This document shows positions 9,671 through 20,100 of a DNA stretch of 64,000 nt, piece by piece (position 1 is the first letter of the stretch; each line of letters opens with the position of its first letter). The translations under genes and the position numbers were made by a program. The notes below the pieces were generated by a model that saw only the letters and a program-made list of their open reading frames with translations, did not search any database and was not told where the DNA came from. Source of the DNA: an uncultured Sulfitobacter sp. (lineage in GTDB: Bacteria > Pseudomonadota > Alphaproteobacteria > Rhodobacterales > Rhodobacteraceae). The stretch spans positions 26,620 to 90,619 of the forward strand of contig NZ_CANMQD010000008.1 in the NCBI RefSeq assembly GCF_947499945.1, in the 5' to 3' direction.

Positions 9671-12600
9671 CTATGAAAACAGGAAGTCATCCACATCAAT
9701 GTTGCCTGCCTGACCGGTGAGAATAATCAGATTGTTTTGCGCACTGATACGCACATCGGCGCCATCGTCGGCAACACTGATATCAGCAAAGCTGTTCACG
9801 CCGGCCAGACCCTCAAACATCATCAAGTCCAGACCGTCCTGATAGTCCAGAATGATATCCGTTCCAAAATTGTTTCCGAATACAAACAGGTCTGCCCCGC
9901 CATATCCGCGCAGTTGGTCATTACCCAAACCACCCTTGAGCGTATTGGCACCACTGCTGCCGTTAATCAGATCATCAAAATCCGACCCGATGATATTCTC
10001 GATGCTGTTGAAACTGTCGAGGATGGCATGGCTGCCGGAACCGCCGCCCGCAAAGCCTGTTGCAAGGCTGACGTTTACAAACCCCTCAGAGGACGCATAG
10101 CTGACAGTATCTGTTCCCCCATAGCCCTGCAGCACGTCCGCCCCTGCGCCACCTTCGAGAATATTGTCCTCATCCGATCCGTTCAGGATATCGTTAAAGC
10201 GCGAGCCGATCAGGTTTTCGATGCTCAAGAACGTATCGCCAATTGCATGGCTGCTGCTCCCGCCCCCCGCAAAACCTGTGGCAAGACTGACGTTTACGAA
10301 GTTCTCCGAGGCTGCATAGCTGGCCGTATCAGACCCGCCGTTGCCCCGCAGCGTATCTCCGCCACGGCCCCCCTCCAGAATGTTGTCCGCGTTAGATCCA
10401 TTCAGAATATCGGCAAAGCGCGAGCCCAGGAAGCCTTCGATCGAGGTAAAGCTGTCACCAGCCGCATCCCCTCCCCCGCTATAGCCGGTCAGCAGGCTGA
10501 CATTCACGCCCGCTCCGGATGTCGCATAGCTCACGACGTCCAGTCCTGCGCCACCTTGCAGGTCATCACTACCCGTCCCACCGATCAACAGGTCATCACC
10601 ATCATAGCCGCGCAAGGTATCCGCACCTGCACCGCCCGAAAGGGTATTGCCCACAGCCGAGCCGTTGAGGATGTCATTATGCACACTGCCCTGCAGGTTT
10701 TCGATCGAAACGAATACATCCCCCACAGCATCGGTGCCTGCTGTATATCCCGTCAACAAGCTGACGTTCACTGCAGATCCCGCATCCGAATAACTGGCGG
10801 TATCTGTGCCGTCCCCCCCGTCAAGCCGGTCTGCACCGCCACGCCCACGCAGCAAGTCGTCACCAGAGCCGCCCTCAAGCGACTGTGCAGTCGCATCACC
10901 TGAAAGCTGGTCGCCAAAGCGCGAACCGATCAGATTCTCGATAGAGATGAACACATCGCCGAGTGCATCACCACCTGCGGCATATCCGGACGCAAGGCTC
11001 ACATTCACACCCGTACTTGAGGTGCTGTAACTGGCAGTATCGGTTCCACCATTCCCGTTGAGCGTATCTGCACCACGCCCCCCTTCGAGGGTATTGGTGC
11101 CGTTTGAGCCATTGAGGATATCGGCAAACCGCGATCCACGTAGCCCTTCGATAGAGATGAACGTATCTCCAACCGCGTCGCCACCAGCCACATAACCGGT
11201 CAGCAGGCTCGCGTTTACAGCAGCCCCTGAACCCGCATAGCTCGCGATGTCATTCCCTGACCTGCCGTTGAGAATATCTGCCCCCGCACCGCCTTCCAGA
11301 ACGTTCTGCCCGTCAGTGCCTGTCAGACGGTCCTCAAACCTACTGCCCGTCAGGTTTTCGATGGAAAAGAATGTGTCCCCCGCGGCATGCGTACCTGCTG
11401 TGTAGCCAGTTTGCAGGCTGACGTTTACCGCATCCACAGCATCGGAGTAGCTGGCCGTATCGCTGCCATCGCCACCATACAGACGGTCGGCGCCTCCGCG
11501 TCCGCGCAACAGGTCATCGCCAAAACTCCCCGTGAGCGCCTGCGCTGTTCCATCCCCCGAAAGCTGGTCGTCAAAGGCCGAACCCGTGAGGTGTTCGATG
11601 CTGAAAAAGACATCTCCCGTTGCATCACCGCCTGCCGCATAGCCCGACGAAAGGCTCACGTTCACGCCCGCGTTCGAGCTTAGATAGCTCGCCGTGTCAT
11701 TGCCGCCATTGCCGCGCAGTACGTCAGCACCCTGACCGCCTTCCAACACGCTCGCGCCGTTCGACCCGTTCAAAATATCATCGAACCGGCTGCCCTTCAA
11801 ACTTTCGATCGACACAAATGTATCGCCTGCCGCATGACCTCCCGCTGCAAACCCTGTCAGCAGGCTCACATTAACTGCGGCATTCGAAGCGCTGTAGTCG
11901 GCAAGATCGGTAGAACTGCCACCATCAAGACGGTCTGCCCCGACCCCGCCTGCCAGCGTGTCGCGCCCCGCCCCGCCATAAAGCCGGTCATCACCGCCAA
12001 AACCCAGCAGGACATCATTCCCCTCACCGCCCAAAATCCGGTCTATGGCATTGCCACCGGAGACATGGTCATTACCGTCCAGCGCGTTGATCAGGTTACG
12101 TCCCGAGCTGGCGATGATTGTATCGGCCAGCTCCGAACCATCTGTCCTGATCTCTCCAAGGTCAGTACGCACCGACCAGACAGACAGGTCAATCTCGGCA
12201 GTTTGCCCAACTGAATCTGTGGCCCGCAGCCGGACATCATTTTCGCCATAGTTTTGCGGCCCTCGACCAAACAGGCGGTCCGCATAGCTGCTAAAGGCCA
12301 TCCAGCTTGGCAATGCTCCAACCACGGACCAGTCGAGATCAGGATCGTCAAAATCGACAATGGTGTTTTGCCCCAGATCAAGACGCAGCGCAGACCCCTG
12401 CTCGATGAAAATATTGCGGTCTTCCAGAACAACAACAGGTGCAAGATTGGGGCTGCTGGACGTCTCGAAACGCGCATTGGTCGCCAAGTCTGTTTCGGAC
12501 ACATCCGTCACATAAAGAATCTCACGCCAATCCGTACTTCCCGCCTCGTCCCAGTCATAATTGAACTGGAGATAGGCATATGTGGTCCCACCCGTCACAC

Positions 12601-15600
12601 GCAGAACTTCATCGGCAAAGGGGTCACTGCCTGTGTAGCCCGCAGCATCCAGCAGACGAGACACATCAATAATGTCTCCCCCTGCTCCAACAGTCATATC
12701 GGTGATTGTGTCAATTTCTCCCTGAACGGCTTCGATCAGGACAAACCGGTCACTGCCTGATCCACCAGCCAGCGTATTGCTGCCCCCGTTTCCGGTCAGC
12801 ACGTTATTCAGGGCATTTCCCGTCAAGGTATTGTCGCGCTGGTTGCCCATGGCATGGGTCGCCGTGTTGCCCAACAATGTCAGCCGCTCGATGTTGCCGG
12901 ACAATGCATGGTTCACAAAACTGCGAACCTCGTCTGTACCTGCGTTAGAGTATTCGATGACCTTGTCACCGATACTGTCCACAGTGAACGTGTCGTTCCC
13001 CCGTCCACCGAACATGGTGTCACTGCCGCCCTGACCGTCAATGACGTTGTGATAGTCATTGCCCATGATGATATTATCGGCAGCGTTCCCGTTGGCATCA
13101 TATTGCCCGTTATTGGCGAATGTAATATTTTCGATGTCATCAACAAGCGTGAAAATAGAGGTGTTGATTACGATTGTGTCGATGCCACCTGCGGCCTGCT
13201 CCACCACCACGTCACCCGCATTGTCGATGAGATAGGTATCATTGCCGTCGCCGCCGACCATCGTGTCGGCACCACTACCACCATCCAGCAAGTCATCGCC
13301 CTGACCACCGATCAAACTGTCGTCGCCACTCGACCCTTCGAGCGTGTCATTACCACCGGAACCAGCCAGCGTATCATTCTGGCTTCGCCCTTCGATGAAG
13401 TTGTCGCTGGCATTGCCTGTACCGCTCAGACCTACAGAATAACTGTTAAAGCTGAGATTTTCGAGGTTCGCCGCCAGTGTCCATGTGCTTATTTCGGAGA
13501 TAACGTTGTCATCGCCTCGGTTCTGACTTTCCTCGATCCTGTCACCCGCATCATCCACATAGTAGGTATCATCACCGCCACCACCCAGCATCGTATCCGC
13601 ACCATCGTAGCCGTTGATCAGATTGTCGCCCGCATTGCCTTCGATGAAGTTGTCGAACCCGTTGCCATAGCCATCAAGGTCTTCCGAACCTGTCAGGCGA
13701 AGAGCTTCCATATTGCTACCCAAACTGACCGAAACCGAAGAAATGATACGGTCATACCCCGCATTCGCAGACTCGCTTGCGCTGTCGTTTGTGTTGTCAA
13801 AGATATAGGTGTCATCACCGGCAAGCCCGTACATGCGGTCATAATCAGCCCCACCATTCAGTACATTATCGCCCGTGTTCCCGTAGATCGTATTGCGCTG
13901 TGCATTACCGGTCGCATTGATACCCGCACTGCCCGTCAGTGTGAGGTTTTCAATCGCGCTGCCCAGCACAAAGCTGGTGTCGGAATTCACAAGGTCAGTC
14001 CCTTCACCGCTCCGTTCAATCACAGTATCGCCTGCCCCGACATAATAAGTGTCGTTGCCGGCGCCTCCTTCAAACCGGTTCGCCCCGGCATTGCCGCGCA
14101 AGGTATTTCCAAGTGTGTTGCCGACCCCGTCCAGATTGGCCGTTCCGGTGAACGTCAGGTTTTCCACATAATCGGACAAGGTGAAATCGACGCTGGCAAA
14201 GACCTCGTCTGTGCCGCCACTCGAGCTGTCTTCGACAACAATATCGGAAAGGTTATCGACAAAGTAACGGTCACTCCCCGAGCGCCCCTCCATCCAATCC
14301 GCACCCGATCCGCCATCAAGATAGTCAGCGCTGTTGCTTCCGATCAGAACATCCGTTCCGCCCCCACCCGAGAGCAGAGCGGTCGAGCTGCTTGTGACTT
14401 CCAGAAAATCATCGCCAGAGCCAGAATACACGGCGACACCGCTTGTCTCGATTGTAGCGATGTTATCCAGCTCTCCCAGAAGATAGACACCGCGCTCGTC
14501 AAACGCACGCTCGCCGCCCCCGGCCAGACGCAAATCCTCAATCGCATCCGTCAAATCACCGCTGATATGGTCCAGCCCGTAGGTCTCCAGCAAGGCATTG
14601 ATCTGCGTGTTGATCTCGCTGTTGGACACGCCGTTGGATTGCCCGATAAAGCGGAGCGCATTTTCCATCTCGCCAAGATAGGCAGGGATATTGCGCACCT
14701 CGTCTTGCGGCACAAGCGCGTCAACAGCTTCGACATAGATCTCGAAGTCTTGCAGTCCGAACAAGCGGTCAACATTCACTGAATAGACAAGCCCCGTCAG
14801 CGCACCCGCCATCGGACCCACGGTCAAAAAGCGTGCCGCAAACTGGTCCATGGTCTCGGCCCATGCCGCTTCCAGATTACCCACAGCAAAGGCGGGGGGG
14901 TTGGTCTGTGGCGGGTTGGTGCCGGCCTGAATCCACGGCGTTCCGGTCATCGCCTCCAGAACGGCCAACTGACGTGCATCAAAATTGCCGCCGCGGCTGG
15001 CAGGGTCGATCCCTGTGGCTCCGGCCCATTCGATCATGATCGCCTCGATCCGCTCGCGGACCTGACCAAACTGTGATGGTGTCAGGGTCTGGAAACTTTG
15101 CACCAGTGACAACAGCGAGGCATTTATCGTCATCGCTTCTTGCAGATTGGCCAGCGTACCGTATCCGCGCACATTGGGCAGGCTTTCAGCCGCCGCCGAG
15201 AGCGGCACACTGCCTTGGGTATAGGTATTGACGCTGTCGGTCTGCATCCAGACATCCACCAGCAAGCGCTGCGTGCCTGCGGTGGTGGTATACGATCCCT
15301 GCTCGTGGATCAGGTTTTCAGCTGCGGTAAAGTTCACGGTGGTAAAGTTCAAACCGAACGAGGCCACCCCGTTGGCCGCAAGGCTTTGCAATTCGCCCGC
15401 ATCGGTAACACCGTCCTCGTTCAGATCGCGCCAGATGCGCAGATCCGACCAAATCGCATCGCTGGAATCAATGGTGCCGTCGTTGTTGCTGTCATAGGTC
15501 GCCAACTCGGCGAAACCCGACTGGCCGGGATCGCCGATCAGCTCGCCCACATTGTCGATGATACCATTGCCGTTCTCGTCAATCGCAACAAACCCGTCTT

Positions 15601-16408
15601 CGCCCGTCAGCCAGCCCGTGGCCTCGGCAAAGCCGTCATTGTCCATATCAAAGAACACACCACTGTCGGCCATGGATTTGAGCGTGATGCCGTTGGGGCC
15701 AAGGTCCACAATAAGAGGATCGCGCGGCGGCTGGAGGGATTGACCGTATTGGCTTTCGATGAAGTCAAAGAAATCACCGATGGTTTGGTCGCCCTCTTCT
15801 GCGACCAGAAAAACCAGCCTTGGGGGCAGGTCGCCATTAAGATACAGGGTGACCAGATCCTCTTCGGAGATGTTTTCGGCCATGTATTCGACAAGCAGAT
15901 CAGTCAGCCGCCCTCCTTGACCTGCGCCTGGGTACTCTCCGTCGGACCCTCTGTTATCATCATCAATGCCAACGGGGTTGTCTGGAAAAGTATCGTTCAC
16001 ATCGATGCCAATCGCATCAAGTAACGACGCGATTGTCGAGTTGCTGTTAACACCGTTCGAACGCGCCGCAGGTGGATCAGGATCGTAATCTATTTCAGCA
16101 TCGTTCATTTGCTCGGACATCCCGATAAGCTGGTCCCACAGCTTGTCGGCATCACGCCCCTCAAGATCAAGAACGACACTGCCCCTTTCGGCACGCGCAG
16201 CATCAGTGTCGGGACGTTGATCACCTTGATCAATCGTCTGAAGAGGCTCATCGATATTCAAAATCAGATCACCAAAGAACGGCACAGTCCCTGAATAGCC
16301 ACCACGAATGACCGACTCCTGCCCCGTATCATCGACATGCACCAAATAAAGGTGACCGGCGCCATTAGAGCCTGGGACCGGATATGCCTCAATTCTAATT
16401 TCCGACAT
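9671..16408 (-). CDS. Giant RTX protein A, 2245 aa, with EF-hand-like and Ig-like domains
   Basis: A predicted calcium-binding protein secreted by a type I system; it has no N-terminal signal peptide. Residues 1-245 are unrecognised. Residues about 250-340 hold acidic calcium loops ('DMDNDGFAEATGW', 'DENGNGIIDNVGEL', 'DSNNDGTIDSSDA', 'DLNEDGVTDAGEL') as in FrpC-like RTX proteins. From about 660 to 1290 RTX nonapeptides alternate with 'ENLTLTG...ATGN' segments. A cadherin/dystroglycan-like domain sits near 1320-1440. From about 1500 come nine copies of a module containing 'SYxxSxxxVNVSLxTG'. The end 'VDDFLFS' matches the ends of the other RTX proteins here. The ATG is preceded by AAGGA and lies two bases after the stop of the small secreted protein gene, so the two are coupled. 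Adhesin, enzyme or S-layer-like role cannot be decided. Confidence 0.93.
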   Translation of the reverse strand: MSEIRIEAYPVPGSNGAGHLYLVHVDDTGQESVIRGGYSGTVPFFGDLILNIDEPLQTIDQGDQRPDTDAARAERGSVVLDLEGRDADKLWDQLIGMSEQMNDAEIDYDPDPPAARSNGVNSNSTIASLLDAIGIDVNDTFPDNPVGIDDDNRGSDGEYPGAGQGGRLTDLLVEYMAENISEEDLVTLYLNGDLPPRLVFLVAEEGDQTIGDFFDFIESQYGQSLQPPRDPLIVDLGPNGITLKSMADSGVFFDMDNDGFAEATGWLTGEDGFVAIDENGNGIIDNVGELIGDPGQSGFAELATYDSNNDGTIDSSDAIWSDLRIWRDLNEDGVTDAGELQSLAANGVASFGLNFTTVNFTAAENLIHEQGSYTTTAGTQRLLVDVWMQTDSVNTYTQGSVPLSAAAESLPNVRGYGTLANLQEAMTINASLLSLVQSFQTLTPSQFGQVRERIEAIMIEWAGATGIDPASRGGNFDARQLAVLEAMTGTPWIQAGTNPPQTNPPAFAVGNLEAAWAETMDQFAARFLTVGPMAGALTGLVYSVNVDRLFGLQDFEIYVEAVDALVPQDEVRNIPAYLGEMENALRFIGQSNGVSNSEINTQINALLETYGLDHISGDLTDAIEDLRLAGGGERAFDERGVYLLGELDNIATIETSGVAVYSGSGDDFLEVTSSSTALLSGGGGTDVLIGSNSADYLDGGSGADWMEGRSGSDRYFVDNLSDIVVEDSSSGGTDEVFASVDFTLSDYVENLTFTGTANLDGVGNTLGNTLRGNAGANRFEGGAGNDTYYVGAGDTVIERSGEGTDLVNSDTSFVLGSAIENLTLTGSAGINATGNAQRNTIYGNTGDNVLNGGADYDRMYGLAGDDTYIFDNTNDSASESANAGYDRIISSVSVSLGSNMEALRLTGSEDLDGYGNGFDNFIEGNAGDNLINGYDGADTMLGGGGDDTYYVDDAGDRIEESQNRGDDNVISEISTWTLAANLENLSFNSYSVGLSGTGNASDNFIEGRSQNDTLAGSGGNDTLEGSSGDDSLIGGQGDDLLDGGSGADTMVGGDGNDTYLIDNAGDVVVEQAAGGIDTIVINTSIFTLVDDIENITFANNGQYDANGNAADNIIMGNDYHNVIDGQGGSDTMFGGRGNDTFTVDSIGDKVIEYSNAGTDEVRSFVNHALSGNIERLTLLGNTATHAMGNQRDNTLTGNALNNVLTGNGGSNTLAGGSGSDRFVLIEAVQGEIDTITDMTVGAGGDIIDVSRLLDAAGYTGSDPFADEVLRVTGGTTYAYLQFNYDWDEAGSTDWREILYVTDVSETDLATNARFETSSSPNLAPVVVLEDRNIFIEQGSALRLDLGQNTIVDFDDPDLDWSVVGALPSWMAFSSYADRLFGRGPQNYGENDVRLRATDSVGQTAEIDLSVWSVRTDLGEIRTDGSELADTIIASSGRNLINALDGNDHVSGGNAIDRILGGEGNDVLLGFGGDDRLYGGAGRDTLAGGVGADRLDGGSSTDLADYSASNAAVNVSLLTGFAAGGHAAGDTFVSIESLKGSRFDDILNGSNGASVLEGGQGADVLRGNGGNDTASYLSSNAGVNVSLSSGYAAGGDATGDVFFSIEHLTGSAFDDQLSGDGTAQALTGSFGDDLLRGRGGADRLYGGDGSDTASYSDAVDAVNVSLQTGYTAGTHAAGDTFFSIENLTGSRFEDRLTGTDGQNVLEGGAGADILNGRSGNDIASYAGSGAAVNASLLTGYVAGGDAVGDTFISIEGLRGSRFADILNGSNGTNTLEGGRGADTLNGNGGTDTASYSTSSTGVNVSLASGYAAGGDALGDVFISIENLIGSRFGDQLSGDATAQSLEGGSGDDLLRGRGGADRLDGGDGTDTASYSDAGSAVNVSLLTGYTAGTDAVGDVFVSIENLQGSVHNDILNGSAVGNTLSGGAGADTLRGYDGDDLLIGGTGSDDLQGGAGLDVVSYATSGAGVNVSLLTGYSGGGDAAGDSFTSIEGFLGSRFADILNGSNADNILEGGRGGDTLRGNGGSDTASYAASENFVNVSLATGFAGGGSSSHAIGDTFLSIENLIGSRFNDILNGSDEDNILEGGAGADVLQGYGGTDTVSYASSEGFVNVSLATGFAGGGSGSHAILDSFNSIENIIGSDFDDLINGSSGANTLKGGLGNDQLRGYGGADLFVFGNNFGTDIILDYQDGLDLMMFEGLAGVNSFADISVADDGADVRISAQNNLIILTGQAGNIDVDDFLFS

Positions 16409-16410
16409 AA

Positions 16411-17148
16411 TTACTTTTCCTTATTCAATTCATCGTCAAACTGGCGTGCAAGCAGCGCCATATCAATTTTGCATTCATGGGGTTTATTATATCCGGTAAT
16501 TATCCGGCTCTGCGGATCAACTGTAATGCAGACCCCTTTGGGAAGGTTGGGAGACATATTTCCACCAATATCCGCCTCAAAACTGGCAAGCGGGAAAGGC
16601 CCTTGAAACAGGACCACCTCGTCTGGCGTTTCACGGTGCAAAACCAGCCCTGTTGCTTTGGCAAACTCCAAAAAGTTATCCGCATCAGCATCACCCGCCG
16701 GAAACTTTCGGTGGATAAAGTCGGCATAGTCTTTTTCTTCCAGAAAACATTCAGGACCCAGAGCATCAGCAACGTTCACATGGGCACCGGACATGAAATA
16801 AGCACGTATATGCGTGTTTTTTACCTGCTCGCCGTCACGCTCGAAGGCTGCAAATATTTGCAATCCGTCCTGTGAAGCAGAATAGAGGTCATATTTACGG
16901 CCAGACGTGCCTGAGAGTTGCCGTTCAAAGCCAAAGCTGAAATGCCCCACACGTTGAAAGCCGTTCTTAACCTCTTCAGCCGTTTTACCAACAAAATCCG
17001 AAGTCTTCTTTTCCAACTCAAAATAAATACTTTTACTCAATACCATTTCGTTACAGTGCATATTATCCTCGGACTGACCATAAACGGCACCACCCCTCAG
17101 CAATGCAATTGTACAGATCAGTAAAGCAAATTTTTTCATAAATATCAT
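16411..17148 (-). CDS. Small secreted protein of unknown function
   Basis: A 245-aa protein with a clear Sec signal peptide: MKK, then the hydrophobic stretch 'FALLICTIALL', then 'GGAVYGQ', giving a likely cut after 'VYG'. The mature part has three cysteines ('MHCNE', 'PECFLE', 'HECKID') plus one at 'GVCITV'. No family is recognised. It lies 47 bases downstream of giant RTX gene B and two bases upstream of giant RTX gene A, which suggests a role in the export, folding or anchoring of these proteins; this is inference from position only. ATG 17148 has GAGA eight bases upstream; an in-frame ATG at 17139 would start directly at MKK. Confidence 0.8.
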   Translation of the reverse strand: MIFMKKFALLICTIALLRGGAVYGQSEDNMHCNEMVLSKSIYFELEKKTSDFVGKTAEEVKNGFQRVGHFSFGFERQLSGTSGRKYDLYSASQDGLQIFAAFERDGEQVKNTHIRAYFMSGAHVNVADALGPECFLEEKDYADFIHRKFPAGDADADNFLEFAKATGLVLHRETPDEVVLFQGPFPLASFEADIGGNMSPNLPKGVCITVDPQSRIITGYNKPHECKIDMALLARQFDDELNKEK

Positions 17149-17195
17149 AGTATTTTCTCAAATCACCTTAAGGAAATCCTATTCTCAAAGCCACT

Positions 17196-20100
17196 CTAAA
17201 ACACAAAATCGCCTACATCTAATAGGCCTGCGGCATCGCGCACCGTGACTATATTTCCAGCCCCGTCCCAGACCTGCGCGTCCGCGCCGCTGTCGCGGAT
17301 CATCAGATCATCAATACCTGTGACCCCCGAATGCATAGAGAAGTCCAGCAGGTCCATGCCATCCTGAAAATCTGCAATTACATCCTGACCAAACCCGTCG
17401 GTAAAGACGAACAAATCCGCCCCCAGATACCCGCGCAACACATCATTGCCACCTGCACCGTCAAGACGGTTGGCGCCATGATCCCCGTTCAGAATATCTG
17501 CATATACCGACCCTGTGAGGTTCTCGATCTGGATAAATGTATCGCCAACCGCATGAGAGCCTGATTGACCACCAGCAAACCCCGTCAGCAGAGATACGTT
17601 CACACCGCCAGCAGAGGACGCATAGCTCGCCCAGTCCGAACCGCCATTGCCATCGAGGACATCACCACCGGCTTTGCCCTCCAATACATTTGCGCCAGCA
17701 TCCCCGTTCAACCGGTCGGCAAACCGCGAGCCGCGCAGGTTCTCGATCCCCTCCCAACTGTCGCCAATCGCATCACCGCCTGCACCACCACCCGCAAATC
17801 CCGAAGCAAGCGAGATGTTCACAAACGCAGCGCTGGTCGAATAATCGGCAGTGTCCATGCCGCCATAACCGCGCAGGACATCCGCACCAAGGCCCCCGCG
17901 CAAGATATTGGCGCCCTGATCCCCGTTCAGAATATCATCATGATGCGAACCAATCAGGTTCTCGATACTGATCCAACTGTCCCCGCGTGCGTGACTGTCC
18001 GAACCACCACCCGCAAAGCCGGTCGCAAGCGAGATGTTCACAAAACTGCCCGAAGCCGCATAGCTGGCCCAATCCTGCCCGCCACCGCCCGCCAGAACAT
18101 CACCGCCGCCCAGTCCAGCCAAAAGGTCTTCTCCACCATTACCGGCCAATGTGTTGTCACTGTGATCGCCCGTTAGACTGTCATCCTGCGCACTGCCCCA
18201 GATGTTCTCGAACCCTGCAATCACATCACCGCGTGCGTCGCTGTCCTGTGCCCCCCAAGCATATGCCGCCAACAACGAGACATCGACATGTCCTGCGGAT
18301 CCGGAATAATCCAGCGTATCCTCGCCGCCATTCCCCTGAAGCGTGTCTGCACCCAATCCGCCCGCCAGCACATTCGCGCCATTGTCCCCGTTCAGACGGT
18401 CCGCAAAGCGCGATCCGCGCAACGCTTCTATACCAGAGAATGTATCACCCGCCGCATGGCTACCAGTCCCGCCCCCGCTATATCCCGTCAGCAAGGAGAC
18501 ATTCACAAAGCCCTCAGATTGCGCATAGTCAGCTGTGTCAAATCCGCCATTGCCGTTCAGGCTGTCCGCACTGGCACCACCTGCAAGAATGTTGTCGTCG
18601 TTATTGCCATTCAGGCGGTCGGCAAAGTTTGAGCCGATCAGGTTTTCGATCGACATCCATTTGTCGCCCAAGGCAGCCGATCCTATACCCCCTCCAGCAA
18701 ATCCCGTTGACAGTGATACGTTTACAAAGGAAACACTGTCGCTGTAATCGGCCCAGTCCGAGCCGCCATAACCGTTCAAGACATCAGCTCCTTCGCCACC
18801 ACGCAGGATGTTGTTCCCGTGGTCCCCGTTCAGCCGGTCGCCAAAGCGTGACCCTGTCAGGTTCTCGATCCCTATCCAACGGTCAGCACTTGCATGATTG
18901 TCCGCACCGCCCCCCGCATACCCCGTCAGCAACGATGCGTTCACCCATCCGGCACTATCGGCATAATCAGCCCAGTCCATCCCAGCGCCACCAATCAGCG
19001 TGTCCGCTCCGCCACGTCCACGCAAGATGTCGTCCCCTGCACCCCCTGACAGAATGTTGCCTTCTGCGTCCCCACTGAGGCGGTCATCAACCTGACTACC
19101 TGTCAGGTTTTCAATCCCCGACAGCACATCGCCTGCCGCATCCCCACCCGCGATATAGCCCGTCAACAACGAGATATTTACGCCTGCTGCACTGTCCGAA
19201 TAGGTTGCCGTATCACGCCCCGCACCGCCATCAATGCGGTCTTGTCCCGCACGCCCGCGCAACAGATCATCTCCGCCACCACCCAAAAGCATATTATGTC
19301 CAAGATCGCCTGACAGGGTATCTTGCATCCCCGATCCAGTGATCCCTTCAAAGCCCGAGATGCGATCATCCTGCGCATCGCCCCCCGCAGCAAAACCGGT
19401 CAGCAAAGATACATTCACCCCGCTGGTCGAGGCGCTGTAGGACAGCATATCACGCCCTGCGCCACCCGACAGGCGGTCACCGCCTTCACCCCCCTGCACC
19501 GTATCATCACCACTGCGCCCTTCGATAACATCCGCGCCAGCCAGCCCTGACAGCAGGTCATTCTCGCTGCCGCCTGTGATCCGCTCGGCCTGATCGGTGC
19601 CGACTTGCGTCATTGCATCGTTTTCCAGCACGATAATGCGCGCGCGCCCCGAGATGATCTCGACCTGTGCGCCTGCTATGGTCAGGATTTCAACAGAGAG
19701 GGTCTGATCCCCCGAGCCGATGGTATCATCCACAGTCGGATGCACGATTGCCGCGGTATTTTCCCCTGCCGCAATTGTCACGGTATCGGTCAGGATTTCG
19801 GTCCCGTCCGCATCACTGATCCTGTAGGACACCACCAGATTGGCAATCGCAGCGCGGTCCAGTGCGAGCGTCGACTGTGCGGTACCGCCCTCGACGACAA
19901 CGGCGTCGGACAGGATGATCTCATGGGGCAGCGGATCGTTTTCGCGCACCGTGCCACTCCATGAGTTATTTGAAACGCTGCCGCCATAGGTCGCGGGACC
20001 ACCAAGAGTAACACCGTCTGCAAAAAACACTTTATCGCCAGTATAGACACTGTCGTTGGCTGTATTAATGGTAAAGCCGATCGTGCTGCCCCCGCCCAGC

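Noticed and set aside
12854..14782. A 642-aa open frame on the plus strand inside RTX gene A, and similar long frames at 9737-10903 and elsewhere
   Set aside because: They are antisense shadows of the repetitive, GC-rich RTX genes; their amino-acid pattern follows the repeats, and no ribosome sites or family motifs are seen.
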